From contig NZ_CP071051.1 in assembly GCF_017161405.1 (NCBI RefSeq), positions 1,984,001 through 2,048,000 on the forward strand: a DNA stretch of 64,000 nucleotides, read 5' to 3'. Under the pieces are notes generated by a model. It saw nothing but the letters and a program-made list of their open reading frames with translations, made no database searches and was not told the DNA's origin. The first letter of the stretch is position 1. Each line of letters starts with the position of its first letter. This document shows positions 53,646 through 62,892 of this stretch, piece by piece. This DNA is from Leucobacter sp. CX169 (lineage in GTDB: Bacteria > Actinomycetota > Actinomycetes > Actinomycetales > Microbacteriaceae). Both the position numbers and the translations under genes were made by a program.

Positions 53646-54499
53646 AGTGCGGCCTCAGCTTTCAGTGCCTGGTGCATGTCGATGGAGTAGTGGAGCACGG
53701 GAAGGCGCTCGGCTCGCACGTCAATGCTGGGCCGAGCCCCCAACAGCTCCCGCGTGTAGGGGTGGGTCGGCGCGTCGTACACGTGCGCGCCCTGCTCGAC
53801 GATCTCGCCCGCGTACATCACCGCGAGCCGGTCACAGCAGGCCTGCGCCAGCTCCAGGTCGTGTGTGATGAACAGCAGCGAGAGGCCGCGCGCCTGGCGC
53901 TGCTCCTCAAGAATGGCCATCACATCGGACTGCGCCGTCACGTCGAGCGCGGTGGTCGGCTCGTCCGCCAGGATCAGCTTCGGCTCGGCGAGCAGCACGC
54001 TCGCGATGAGCACGCGCTGCAGGAGCCCGCCCGAGAGCTCGTGCGGGTACTGCGTGAGGCGCTGCTCGGGGTTGCGCACCCCCACCTCGTCGAGCAGCGC
54101 GACCGCGCGCTTCTCGACTTCGGCGCGGTCCATGCCCCGGTTGCGCACGAGCGCCTCGGTGAGGAAGTCGCCAATGCGGTGAACGGGGTTCACGTGGGCG
54201 CGCGGATCCTGGAAGATCATGCCGACGTCGGTGCCGCGGTAGTGGCGCAGCTCGGCGCGGTTCATGCCGAGGACCGACTTCCCGTCGAACTTGACGTCGC
54301 CGCTGACACGGAAATTCGGGTCGAGCATGCGCATGATCGCGCGGGTGGTGAGCGACTTGCCCGACCCGGACTCGCCGACGAGGCCGAGCGCCTCGCCCGG
54401 CTCGAGGCTGATCGAGATGCCGTTCAAGAGCGACAGCGTCTGGTCGCGGGTGACGAGCGTCGCCCGCAGATCATCGACTTGGAGCAGCGGAGCGCTCAT
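53642..54499 (-). CDS. ABC transporter ATP-binding protein (OppD/DppD type)
   Basis: 285 residues. Walker A is LVGESGSGKSLTTRAIM, then IFQDPRAHVNPVHRIGDFL, signature LSGGLLQRVLIASVLL and Walker B LILADEPTTALD. The C-terminal THPYTRELLGARPSID is that of peptide/nickel ATPases. The ATG at 54499 overlaps the permease stop by one base (TGATG). The frame is open much further upstream, but that part is only the shadow of the permease gene. Confidence 0.93.
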
Positions 54500-55380
54500 C
54501 AGTAGGTCCTCACGTTCGAGGCGAGCTTGTCGCCGATTGCGGTAATGCACCACACGATGAGCACGATGCCGGCACCGGCGACGATCGCCTCGGTCGGTTG
54601 TCCGCGCAGCAGCGAGTCGAACCCGCTCTTCACCATGAGGCCAAGGTCGGCCGTCGGCGGTTGCACGCCGAGCCCCAGAAACGAGACGGCGGCGAGGTCG
54701 ATCACCGCGAAGCCGAGGGACGAGACCGCCTGCGCCACGATGATGGGCTGCACGTTCGGCAGGATCTGCTTGAGCGTGATCGAGACGCCCGACTGGCCCT
54801 GCAGCCAAGCGGCCTGGACGTAGGGCATGTTGCGCTCGCGCAGCGCCGCCCCGCGCACGACCCGGGCGACGTAGGGCACGAAGCCGATCGAGAGGCCGAT
54901 CACGACGGTCATCAGGTTCGGGCCGAAAATCGCGACGGCGATGAGGCCGAAGACGATACCCGGCACCGAGAAGAGGATGTCGAGGAACCAGGAGATGACG
55001 GTGTCGATCTTCCCGCCGCACCACGCGGCGACCAGGGCGAGCACGGTGCCCGCGACGGTCGCGATCAAGATCACCAGCGTCGGGCCCGCCAGCGTGATGC
55101 GCGCACCCCACATGGCCCGCGAGAGGATGTCACGCCCGAGGGCGTCCGCCCCGAGCGGGTGCGCGGCGCTCGGCCCCGACAGCGCGGCCAGGAGGTCAGG
55201 CTGGTTGGGCGGGTACGGCGCGATCCAGGGCGCGAGCAGGGCCGCCAGCGCGATGACCAGCAGGATCGCCGAGGCCACCATGCCGGATCCACCGAGTTTG
55301 CGGGAGAGGCGCGCGAACCAGGACGGCGCGACGGGAGCCGCCTTCGCGAGCGCGATCTGTGTGGTCGCCGGTACGGTCAT
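54499..55380 (-). CDS. ABC transporter permease (OppC/DppC type)
   Basis: 293 residues with an N-terminal helix (about 35-55), then AHPLGADALGRDILSRAMWGARI, the OppC family signature, and five further helices. The coupling loop is AAWLQGQSGVSITLKQILPN. It forms the membrane pore with the OppB-type subunit, whose gene it overlaps by four bases. Confidence 0.93.
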   Translation of the reverse strand: MTVPATTQIALAKAAPVAPSWFARLSRKLGGSGMVASAILLVIALAALLAPWIAPYPPNQPDLLAALSGPSAAHPLGADALGRDILSRAMWGARITLAGPTLVILIATVAGTVLALVAAWCGGKIDTVISWFLDILFSVPGIVFGLIAVAIFGPNLMTVVIGLSIGFVPYVARVVRGAALRERNMPYVQAAWLQGQSGVSITLKQILPNVQPIIVAQAVSSLGFAVIDLAAVSFLGLGVQPPTADLGLMVKSGFDSLLRGQPTEAIVAGAGIVLIVWCITAIGDKLASNVRTY

Positions 55381-56327
55381 TGCTTGCTCCCCAGTGAGAT
55401 CCGCGGATCGATGAGCGTGTAGAGGAAGTCGACGATGGCGTTCACGACGACGAAGGCGACCACGAGCACCAGGATCACGGCCTGCACGACGGCGAAGTCG
55501 CGCTGCATGATCGCACGCACGAGCAGCGAGCCGAGTCCGTCGAGGGCGAACACGTTCTCGATGACGACGGCGCCGGCGATCAAGGTGGCGATCGTGAGGC
55601 CCATCACGGTGGTGATCGGGATGAGGGCGTTGCGCAGGACGTGCCGACGGATCGTCACGCCCGAGCTCAGCCCACGGGCGACGCTCGTCTGAACGTGTTC
55701 GCGCCCCTTCTCCTCCAGCACCGAGGCCCGCGTGATGCGGGCCAGATAGGCCGAGCTCGCCACGGCGAGCGCGACCGCGGGCAGGAAGAGGTGGAACAGG
55801 GTGTCCAGTCCCCCGCTCCCGCTGCCGTTGGTCGGGAACCAGCCGAGGCCGACCGAGAAGACGCTGATCAGCGCGACACCCACTACGAACACCGGGGTCG
55901 AGAGGCCCAGCGTCGCGACGACGTTCACGATCTGGTCGGCGAGCCCGCCCTTGAGCGCGGCAATCAGGCCGAGGCCGATGCCGACCACCGCGATCACGAT
56001 GGTGGCGAGGCCGACCAGCGCGGCCGTCGTGCTGAGGCGCGTCACGATGAGGTCAGAGACGTCCTGACGGTACACGATCGAGTACCCCAGGTCGCCGCGG
56101 ACGAGGTCGCCGAGCCACCGGAAGTACCGCACGAAGAACGGGTCGTTCAGGTGGTACTGCGCGGTGACTGCAGCGATCTGCTCGGGGCTCCCGCCCCGGG
56201 GCCCGAGCACGAATGCGAGCGGGCTTCCCGGGGCGAGATACAGCAGTCCGAACACGATGAACGACGTGACCAGGAGCACAAGCACCAGGCCGCCCGCTCG
56301 TCGCAGGAGATAGGACGGGAGGGACAT
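55377..56327 (-). CDS. ABC transporter permease (OppB/DppB type)
   Basis: 316 residues with six helices, the first being the N-terminal YLLRRAGGLVLVLLVTSFIVFGL. It is followed by RYFRWLGDLVRGDLGYSI and the EAA-loop-like TSVARGLSSGVTIRRHVLRNALIP. The ATG at 56327 lies two bases after the binding-protein stop codon; an upstream start would overlap that gene. Confidence 0.93.
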   Translation of the reverse strand: MSLPSYLLRRAGGLVLVLLVTSFIVFGLLYLAPGSPLAFVLGPRGGSPEQIAAVTAQYHLNDPFFVRYFRWLGDLVRGDLGYSIVYRQDVSDLIVTRLSTTAALVGLATIVIAVVGIGLGLIAALKGGLADQIVNVVATLGLSTPVFVVGVALISVFSVGLGWFPTNGSGSGGLDTLFHLFLPAVALAVASSAYLARITRASVLEEKGREHVQTSVARGLSSGVTIRRHVLRNALIPITTVMGLTIATLIAGAVVIENVFALDGLGSLLVRAIMQRDFAVVQAVILVLVVAFVVVNAIVDFLYTLIDPRISLGSKQ

Positions 56328-56329
56328 CG

Positions 56330-57970
56330 TTACTCGACGCCGCCAATGGTCGCGGCCCACGGGTAGGACAGGTACGCCACCGAAGCAGTGGCCCCCGAGA
56401 CCCGATCGTTCTGGACCAAGATTGTCGGCATGTAGTTCAGCGGGATCCAGGGCAGGTCCTGGGTGACCTGATCCTGAATTCCGACGGTGAGCTGTGCGCG
56501 CTCAGCCGGATCAATGGTCTGCCGCGCGGCCTCGATCTGAGCGCCGACGGCTTCGTACCCGTTGAAGTTGCTGTCGCCGCCAGTCGCGAAGACGTTGTAG
56601 ACGTCGAGGGGGTCGGCCATGTTGCCGTACCAGGTCGTGAAGAACGCATCAATGCCTTCCCGCGCGGTGGGGTCGAAGTACAGGTTGCCGTACTGCTCGG
56701 CCGGGATCACCTTGGTCTCGATCGTAAGGCCGATTGCTTCGCCCGCAGCCTGCAGCAGGTTCGCGGTCTGCTCGTGGACGGCGGAACTGCCCTGAATCGC
56801 GATGACGATCGGCTGGCTCAGGTCCCCGGCACCCTCGAGCAGCTTCGTAGCTGCAGCAGGATCCGACTTCGTCGAGAACTGCTTCCACGCGGGCTCGAAG
56901 ATATCAGCCTGCGTGTCCCAGTAGTCGGGCCCGGCGAGCGTCGGAGCGGGCAATGCTGCACCCTGGAAGACGACGTCGGCGACGGCGGTTCGATCAATCG
57001 ACGCGAGCAGCGCGGCCCGCACCTCGGGGTTGGCGAACAGTCCGTCGGTCGCCGCTGCTGCAAGCGTCCAGAACACGAACGACTTGCCGTAGGTGGTCGT
57101 GACCTCGTCCGCACCCTCAAGCTGCGACAAACCGGCCGGGGGCAGGTAGAAGAATTGACCGTCGACATCGCCCGAACGCAACGCATTGACCGCGGTCGAC
57201 TCGTCAGCGATTGCCGAGAACGTGAGCTTCTCGACCTTCGGGATCAGCGTCTCGTCCCAGTATGCGGCGTTCTTGGTCAGCACGATCGACTTGCCGGCGT
57301 TCCACTCCGCGAGCTCGAACGGCCCGGTGCACTGCACGCCGGCGGTGGGGGTTCCGAACGATTCTCCCCCGGCCTCGGCGGCCTTCTGCTGCACGATGGC
57401 GCCCGCGGCGCTCGACATGCCCTGGCCGAAGAGGGCGTCGGGCTGGCTGAGGCGCACGGTCACCTGGTTCTCGCCCGTCACCTCCGCCGACTGGAAGTAG
57501 GTGAAGTACTCGGAGTAGTACGAGGTCGCGTCGGGGCCGGCTTGGCGGCTCAGGGAGTACACGACGTCGGCCGGCGTCAGCGGCGAACCGTCCCAGAAAG
57601 TCACCCCGTCCTGCAGCGTGTAGACGTAGGTGGTGTCGTCGGGCTGTTCGACGCTCGCCGCCAGGCCGGGGCCCGTCGAGAGGTCGGGGTTCATGCGAAG
57701 CAGGCTGTCGCAAAGGTTCGCGATAACCGTGTTCTCGGCGTAGTTGAACGAGTGCTGCGGATCGAGCGACATCGGCTCGTAGGGCAGGTTCCAGTTCAGC
57801 TCTTCGACCGCGGCCGTACCGGGCTCGGTCGTCGTAGCCAGGTTCGAGAGGTCAACGTCGAGCTTGGTCGCGCCGCCGCCACCGGCACCGCCACCTCCGC
57901 CCGCGCACGCGGTGAGCAGGAGGGTCGCCGTGGCGGCGGCCCCCAGCAAGGCGAGTGGTCGTCGAGTCAT
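56330..57970 (-). CDS. Extracellular solute-binding lipoprotein (SBP_bac_5)
   Basis: 546-residue family 5 (peptide/nickel/opine) binding lipoprotein. The signal peptide ends in LLTAC with Cys22, followed by a glycine-rich linker. The family pattern is EPMSLDPQHSFNYAENTVIANL, VYTLQDGVTFWDGSPLTPADVV, CTGPFELAEWNAGKSIVL and FANPEVRAALLASIDRTAV (each read as a segment). The ATG at 57970 has AAGGAG six bases upstream. It supplies specificity for the ABC importer; the ligand is unknown but should be the substrate of the two amidohydrolases in the operon. Confidence 0.93.
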   Translation of the reverse strand: MTRRPLALLGAAATATLLLTACAGGGGGAGGGGATKLDVDLSNLATTTEPGTAAVEELNWNLPYEPMSLDPQHSFNYAENTVIANLCDSLLRMNPDLSTGPGLAASVEQPDDTTYVYTLQDGVTFWDGSPLTPADVVYSLSRQAGPDATSYYSEYFTYFQSAEVTGENQVTVRLSQPDALFGQGMSSAAGAIVQQKAAEAGGESFGTPTAGVQCTGPFELAEWNAGKSIVLTKNAAYWDETLIPKVEKLTFSAIADESTAVNALRSGDVDGQFFYLPPAGLSQLEGADEVTTTYGKSFVFWTLAAAATDGLFANPEVRAALLASIDRTAVADVVFQGAALPAPTLAGPDYWDTQADIFEPAWKQFSTKSDPAAATKLLEGAGDLSQPIVIAIQGSSAVHEQTANLLQAAGEAIGLTIETKVIPAEQYGNLYFDPTAREGIDAFFTTWYGNMADPLDVYNVFATGGDSNFNGYEAVGAQIEAARQTIDPAERAQLTVGIQDQVTQDLPWIPLNYMPTILVQNDRVSGATASVAYLSYPWAATIGGVE

Positions 57971-58034
57971 GAAAAACTCCTTTGTTTTCGTTGGGATGAA
58001 GCGAGAACGTGCTGGTCTTCGTGCGGGTGAGGTG

Positions 58035-58048
58035 GGCAGGATCCGGCC
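58035..58048. repeat. GGCAGGATCCGGCC palindrome variant
   Basis: Imperfect copy in the 106-base gap between the first amidohydrolase and the binding-protein gene. Nothing else is evident in that gap apart from the binding-protein ribosome-binding site. Confidence 0.45.
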
Positions 58049-58076
58049 GTTGCGGCGATCTTCGAGCGGCGTGCCG

Positions 58077-59129
58077 CTAGCCGGAATAGCGGACGCCGTT
58101 TCGGTACACGGCGCTCGGCGCAGGCCGATCTGCGACAAGCTGGGCGATCGATTCCGCCGCGAATTCGAGCCGGGTGGCCGAGTCCGGGCCGCCCCAGCTT
58201 GCGAGCTCGGGAACACCAAGGAGCTCGCCGCCGGCGGTCGAGGCGAGGCGGTAGCAGCGCTCGAGGTCCGAATCGGTGAGGGCGGCTGTGCGGTAGCCGA
58301 GCAGGTGCGCGCGATCAACCATGCTGCCGTTGCCGTAGGGGCTCCACGAGTCGCGCACCCCGTCGGAGCCGAGCGCGAGGCGAACCCCGTGCTCTTCGAA
58401 CAGGTCGAGGTCGGGCACCGGATCGGCGCCGAGGGCGCAGGTGGTCAGCCAGACGCCCGCGTCGGCGACCGCGTCGAGCGTTTCGCGGAGGCTCGGCAGG
58501 CTGGTGTCGCACGCCGCGAACGCATGGCCAATCGTGACCCGGTTCTGCATGCCGAGTGCTTTCGCGCGGCGGGCGATCTCGCGGATCTGCTCGAGGCCGA
58601 GCTCGCCGCCGTCGTGCAGGTGGATGTCGATGTCGCGGCTCGCCTCCTGCGCCAGGCCAAACACGGCGTCCAGATGGGCGTCAACGTCGCCCTCGATCCC
58701 GGCCGGATCGATCCCGCCGACGAGGTCGGCGCCCGCGGTCAGTGACTCGCGCATGAGCTCGAGCGTGCCGGGGTTCGTGATGAGGCCAAACTGCGGGAAG
58801 GCGACGATCTGCACGGTGAGGTGCGAGGCGAGGCGGTCGGCGGCGGCGCGCACCGCGACCACGTTGGCAATCCCCGTCTGCGTCGAGACGTCGACGTGGG
58901 CGCGCATCGCGAGGGTGCCGTTCGCGACGGCGTTCGAGAGCAACGCGAAGGAGCGCTCCTCCGTGCTGGTGTCGAAGGTCGATTCGAGGTCGTTCTGGAT
59001 GAGCTCCTCGAGCGTCTTCGCGGGCTTGCGCGAAGTCCAAGGGGTTCCCCACGTGGTCTTGTCCGGGTGAATGTGGGCGTCCACCAGCGCGGGTGCGGCG
59101 AGGAGGGGTCCAGTAGCTTGGGTAGTCAC
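58077..59129 (-). CDS. Amidohydrolase (cytosine deaminase / AtzC-like)
   Basis: 350-residue metal-dependent amidohydrolase. Strand-1 metal motif is VDAHIHPDKTTWG. Then come MRAHVDVSTQTG, the HLHDGGELG histidine/glutamate pair, TIGHAFAACD and the catalytic aspartate in LALGSDGVRDSWSPYG. This is the cytosine-deaminase-like layout used on N-heterocycles. It is the first gene of the operon facing the GntR regulator. The GTG at 59129 is the likeliest start (GAGAGAG 10-15 bases upstream); an ATG 15 codons earlier would lie within the operator region. Confidence 0.85.
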   Translation of the reverse strand: MTTQATGPLLAAPALVDAHIHPDKTTWGTPWTSRKPAKTLEELIQNDLESTFDTSTEERSFALLSNAVANGTLAMRAHVDVSTQTGIANVVAVRAAADRLASHLTVQIVAFPQFGLITNPGTLELMRESLTAGADLVGGIDPAGIEGDVDAHLDAVFGLAQEASRDIDIHLHDGGELGLEQIREIARRAKALGMQNRVTIGHAFAACDTSLPSLRETLDAVADAGVWLTTCALGADPVPDLDLFEEHGVRLALGSDGVRDSWSPYGNGSMVDRAHLLGYRTAALTDSDLERCYRLASTAGGELLGVPELASWGGPDSATRLEFAAESIAQLVADRPAPSAVYRNGVRYSG

Positions 59130-59170
59130 GACGGTGTGGCTCTCTCTCAAATGAATGCCCGAACGTCGGG

Positions 59171-59185
59171 TCATATGACATATGA
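59171..59185. promoter_or_regulatory. GntR operator in the divergent catabolic promoter
   Basis: TCATATG-A-CATATGA, a perfect 15-base palindrome between the amidohydrolase operon and the GntR gene. It overlaps a TATGAT (59181-59186) that can act as the regulator's -10 box. Confidence 0.7.
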
Positions 59186-59222
59186 TAATCACACAACCAT
59201 CCCAATTTCAAACGAGGTTTTC

Positions 59223-59906
59223 ATGCAGCAGGTGCGCCGCAAGTCTCTCGTCGACGAGGTCGTCGATCAGATCAAGGCTGAGATCAGCTCCGGCAACTGG
59301 GCGGTGGGCGGAAAAATCCCCAGCGAACACGAACTCATCGACACGCTCGGTGTGAGCCGCCCCTCCGTCCGCGAGGCAGTGCGCTCACTCGTCCAGCTCG
59401 GCCTGCTCGAGACCCGCCAGGGTGATGGCACCTACGTCATCGCCGACGACGCCACTCAAGTCGCGCTGCGCCGCGCGCTCGGCACCGCCGACAGCCTGGA
59501 GGTCATCCAAGTCCGTCGCGCCCTCGACGCGCTGGCTGCCCAGCTCGCGGCCTCACACCGCGGCTACCGTGACATCGCCGCCCTCGAGCGCCACCTCGAG
59601 GGTCGACGGCGCGCGATCGCCGATGGCGATGTCGAGCAGTTCATCACGCATGACGTCGCGTTTCACGTCGGCGTCGCGGAGGCTTCCGGCAACGCCTTGC
59701 TCGCGGGGCTCTACGCAAGCTTCGACGGCTCGCTGCGCACCTCGGTCGCCGACAACTCGTGCCTCACGCGCAACGCCGACCCCGATCGCGCCGACCTGCA
59801 TAACGCGCTCTTCCAGGCGGTGCTCGCGCAGGATCCCGAACAGGCCACCGCCGCCGCGCTCGGACTCCTCGACCAGCAGGCGCAGTCGCTCGGCGATGAC
59901 CGCTAG
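59223..59906 (+). CDS. GntR-family regulator, FadR/FCD subfamily
   Basis: 227 residues. The winged helix (about 8-72) contains KIPSEHELIDTLGVSRPSVREAVRSL (two segments) and RQGDGTYVIAD. The FCD domain (85-215) has FITHDVAFHVGVAEASGNALL and NALFQAVLAQDPEQA with the expected metal-ligand histidines. The ATG at 59223 has ACGAGG six bases upstream. It is divergent from the amidohydrolase/ABC operon and overlaps the following MFS gene by 11 bases, so it probably controls both through the adjacent palindrome. Confidence 0.92.
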   Translation: MQQVRRKSLVDEVVDQIKAEISSGNWAVGGKIPSEHELIDTLGVSRPSVREAVRSLVQLGLLETRQGDGTYVIADDATQVALRRALGTADSLEVIQVRRALDALAAQLAASHRGYRDIAALERHLEGRRRAIADGDVEQFITHDVAFHVGVAEASGNALLAGLYASFDGSLRTSVADNSCLTRNADPDRADLHNALFQAVLAQDPEQATAAALGLLDQQAQSLGDDR

Positions 59907-61101
59907 GAGTCGCGGGACGCTCATCGCCGCGGGCATCATGGTGCTCGCGATCGGACTGTGCGTCCGCTTCCCCATCACGTCCGTCTCGCCGATCCTCACC
60001 GCCCTCGGCGACCACTTCGTCCTCGGCGAGACCGGGCTCGCAGTCCTCACCGCCACCCCGGTGCTGTTGTTCGGCCTCGCCTCCCCCATCGCGCCCGTCC
60101 TCGTGCGCCGGCTCGGGCTCGAGGGCGCGCTGCTCCTGCTGCTCGTGGCCCTCGCAATCGCGGGGCTGCTGCGGCCACTCAATACCCCGCTGCTCTTCGT
60201 CGGCACCGTGATCGTCGGTGCCGCCATCGCGCTCCTCGGCATCCTTGCCCCGCAGCTCATCCGACACTTCCTCGACAAGCGCGCCGGGCTCTGGACGGGG
60301 ATCTACACCACCTCCTTTGGCATCAGTGCGGCCGTCGGCGCGGCGCTGACCGTACCGCTGTTTCACGCGTTGAGCGACCAGGCGTCGCTCACCCTCATCG
60401 CCTGGGGCATTCCCCTCGCAGGGTCCGCGGCGGTCGGCGCGATCCTGCTGCCGCGCCTGCGCAGGGCGTCCCCGGCGGCCACCAGCTCGGCGCGCCCCCA
60501 GGCGGGCCCCATCAGCCGGGCCCCCGGCCTCTTTGCCGTGACTGGGTTCTTCGGCTGCCAGGCCCTCATCTACTTCTCACTCACCTCGTGGCTGCCCACC
60601 GTCTATACCGATCGCGGGCTCGCCCCGGCCGACGCCGGCCTCCTCCTCGCGCTCATGAGCATCGCCGGCTTGCCGGCCTCGCTGCTCGCTCCGACGCTTG
60701 CCGCGAAGCCGGCGCTGCGCACCCCACTCATCGTCGGGCTCTCGGTCCTATCCGCCATCGGCCTGATGGGGGTCGCCTTCGGCCCGACCGCGCTCGCCCC
60801 GCTCGCGGTGAGTCTGCTGGGCATCGCCCAGAGCGCCGCATTTGGCATCGCGATCGGCCTCATCATCTTCACCGCGCCGAGCGTCGCCCAGACATCCGCG
60901 TTCTCGGCATTTGCACAGGGGGCGGGCTACACCCTCGCGGCCCTCGGCCCGCTCGCCATGGGGCTGCTTGCCGCCGCCGGCGTCCCCTGGTCACTCATCG
61001 TCGGGGGGCTCATCGTCGCCGTGATCGGCGAGGCCTGCTTCGGGGTCGCGGCATCGCGGGCCTCGCAGCGCGGCGCGGGCACAGCGACCGCGCGCGCGTA
61101 G
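59896..61101 (+). CDS. MFS transporter, CynX/NimT-like
   Basis: 401-residue twelve-helix transporter resembling the cyanate/nitroimidazole (CynX/NimT) subfamily. It has GIMVLAIGLCVRFPITSVSPIL at the N terminus, GILAPQLIRHFLDKRAGLWTGIY after helix 4 and FFGCQALIYFSLTSWLPTVY in helix 7. Its ATG lies inside the end of the GntR gene (11-base overlap), so the two are translationally coupled. It may import or export a compound handled by the neighbouring amidohydrolases (inference). Confidence 0.85.
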   Translation: MTARSRGTLIAAGIMVLAIGLCVRFPITSVSPILTALGDHFVLGETGLAVLTATPVLLFGLASPIAPVLVRRLGLEGALLLLLVALAIAGLLRPLNTPLLFVGTVIVGAAIALLGILAPQLIRHFLDKRAGLWTGIYTTSFGISAAVGAALTVPLFHALSDQASLTLIAWGIPLAGSAAVGAILLPRLRRASPAATSSARPQAGPISRAPGLFAVTGFFGCQALIYFSLTSWLPTVYTDRGLAPADAGLLLALMSIAGLPASLLAPTLAAKPALRTPLIVGLSVLSAIGLMGVAFGPTALAPLAVSLLGIAQSAAFGIAIGLIIFTAPSVAQTSAFSAFAQGAGYTLAALGPLAMGLLAAAGVPWSLIVGGLIVAVIGEACFGVAASRASQRGAGTATARA

Positions 61102-61115
61102 ACTGCGCCGAGACG

Positions 61116-62255
61116 CTACTGCGTCGCCAGTATCGGCTCCATCAGTTTGAAGAGGTGCGCGGGCAGGTCCGAGTCGGCCGTCGTGCTGTTCAACAGGATC
61201 GCGACCGAGACGCCGGTCTCTGGGTTGTTCATCGCGAGAGCCTGGAACCCGAGACCCGTTCCGGTGTGCCCGACGTAGTCCCCGATCTTGCCCATACCCA
61301 TGCCGTACTCGTCGTACTCGGGGGCGTTTGGGTCGCCCGTCGCGGGGCGGAACGAGGCGAGCCGGTCCTGCTGCGTCTGCGCAGCGAGCAGCGAGCCAGT
61401 GCCGAGCTCGTCGGCCCAGCTGGCGAGGTCCGTGACGCTGCCGAACAGCCCGCCGGCCGCGCCGAACATGGAAGGTGACACGACCGGCAGCGGCTCGAGC
61501 GTCTCGTCGGTCCACTGGTAGGGGGTGGCCGCAGGTTCGGCGATCTTGCCGTCCGCCGGGTACGCAACGCTGGCAAGTCCGAGCGGCTCGGTGGCGAGCT
61601 CCATGACCGCCTCGGCCCAGGGCTCCCCGGTCACCTTCTCGATCACCATTCCGAGCAGGATCGTGTTCGTGTTGGAGTATGAGAACTGGGCGCCCGGTGA
61701 AAACGCCAGCGGCACCGCGAGCGCCGGGCCGATCAGCTGATCGTCCGTCAGCGGCGCCGTCGGGTCGTCATTGATCAGCACACCGATCTCCGGCAGCGCG
61801 GAATAGTTCGCCAGGCCGGAGCGCATCTCGGCGAGGTCTTGCAGCGTGATCTCGTCACCGCCCGGCACGCCCTCCACGAACTTCGAGATGGGGTCGCCCA
61901 GCGAGACGCTCCCCTCATCGACCAGCACCAACAGCGCCGTCACGGTGAACGACTTGGTGATGCTGCGGTAGCCGAAGTGCTGGTCGATCGCGACAGGGAT
62001 CGCGTCCTGGTCAGGGCTGTTGTAGGTGAACGACCACAGCTCATTACCGTCCTGAGTGACGAGGAAGACGGCACCCGGGATCCCGGTATCGTCGAGCATG
62101 CCCGTGACCGCCGACTCGAGCGACGTTCCCCACGCCGTGTTCGGTTCTGCGGCAGTGGGGGCCGGATCGTATGACCCGGGCGCGGAACCGGCACAGCCGG
62201 CAAGCGCGAGCGTGGCAACAATGGCGGCGGCGACCGCACCCGTCTGTCGACTCAT
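61116..62255 (-). CDS. Serine hydrolase lipoprotein of the beta-lactamase family
   Basis: 379 residues. A signal peptide ends in LALAGC with Cys21. The penicillin-binding/class C beta-lactamase fold shows the nucleophile motif GYRSITKSF (Ser98, Lys101), the tyrosine motif FSYSNTNT (Tyr193) and the HTGTGLGF box in place of KTG. It is close to D-alanyl-D-alanine carboxypeptidase/esterase-type members. A surface esterase or peptidase role is inferred; antibiotic hydrolysis cannot be claimed. It converges with the MFS gene. Confidence 0.9.
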   Translation of the reverse strand: MSRQTGAVAAAIVATLALAGCAGSAPGSYDPAPTAAEPNTAWGTSLESAVTGMLDDTGIPGAVFLVTQDGNELWSFTYNSPDQDAIPVAIDQHFGYRSITKSFTVTALLVLVDEGSVSLGDPISKFVEGVPGGDEITLQDLAEMRSGLANYSALPEIGVLINDDPTAPLTDDQLIGPALAVPLAFSPGAQFSYSNTNTILLGMVIEKVTGEPWAEAVMELATEPLGLASVAYPADGKIAEPAATPYQWTDETLEPLPVVSPSMFGAAGGLFGSVTDLASWADELGTGSLLAAQTQQDRLASFRPATGDPNAPEYDEYGMGMGKIGDYVGHTGTGLGFQALAMNNPETGVSVAILLNSTTADSDLPAHLFKLMEPILATQ

Positions 62256-62319
62256 GCCAAAAGTAGAACACGCCGCCCCGCCCGAAGACGGAACTGCGGC
62301 CATATTGTTGCCGGAGCGG

Positions 62320-62874
62320 CTAGACCACGTCGCTGTCCGCCGCCGAGAAGTTGGCCGTGCGCGGCGACGGGATCGGCATGTCGTGCGCGTCTGCGGCCGC
62401 GATCAGGCGGGTCTCGGTGGCCCGCGTATTGCGCTCGGCCGAGTCGTGGATGATCCACTGATCAACCATTACGAACTCGCTGCGGTCACCCGCTGTCGCG
62501 ACCCCCGTCACCGTGAAGTCGCCATAGGGGTGCTGAGTGAAGTCGACCGAGACAAAGTCGCCGTGGCCGATGCTCAGCGCGTCGACCGCGCTCCCCCGCG
62601 GCACGTCCGGGGCTTCGAGCAGCACCCGCTTCACCTCGCGCTCGGGCGCCCGCACCGCGAGCTCGTTCTTCATCGTCTGCTTCTTCGCGATGTGCACGCC
62701 GCCGAGCACCATCTCGTCGACGTCATTCACCCAGACCGGGCCCGCGATGAGCGTCACGCCGTAGCGATCGGTCTCGATGCCGACCGCAATCCGCTGTTCA
62801 GGCGTGGCCTCGGCGAGCTGCGCGGACATACCAGCGACGTCGCGCTTGGCGGGAAAGACAAAGATCGGCTCCAT
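62320..62874 (-). CDS. Protein of unknown function
   Basis: 184-residue soluble protein beginning MEPIFVFPAKRDVAGMSAQL, with a probable beta-rich core (GVTLIAGPVWVNDVDEMVLGG, FVSVDFTQHPYGDFTVTGVA). It has no signal peptide, membrane segment or cysteine. I do not recognise the family. Codon use matches the neighbours, and the ATG at 62874 has TACGCT exactly six bases upstream, as in other leaderless genes here. It lies 18 bases after the end of the DHFR-like gene on the same strand. Confidence 0.7.
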   Translation of the reverse strand: MEPIFVFPAKRDVAGMSAQLAEATPEQRIAVGIETDRYGVTLIAGPVWVNDVDEMVLGGVHIAKKQTMKNELAVRAPEREVKRVLLEAPDVPRGSAVDALSIGHGDFVSVDFTQHPYGDFTVTGVATAGDRSEFVMVDQWIIHDSAERNTRATETRLIAAADAHDMPIPSPRTANFSAADSDVV

Positions 62875-62880
62875 ACCCAA

Positions 62881-62886
62881 AGCGTA
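62881..62886 (-). promoter_or_regulatory. -10 box, leaderless promoter
   Basis: TACGCT on the minus strand, six bases before the ATG at 62874. It lies between that gene and the DHFR-like stop codon. Confidence 0.55.
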
Positions 62887-62892
62887 GCTGGC

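Noticed and set aside
61116-62255. Beta-lactamase resistance gene
   Set aside because: SxxK and YSN motifs are present, but the KTG box is HTG and the sequence is closer to D-alanyl-D-alanine carboxypeptidase/esterase-like proteins, so antibiotic resistance is not supported.
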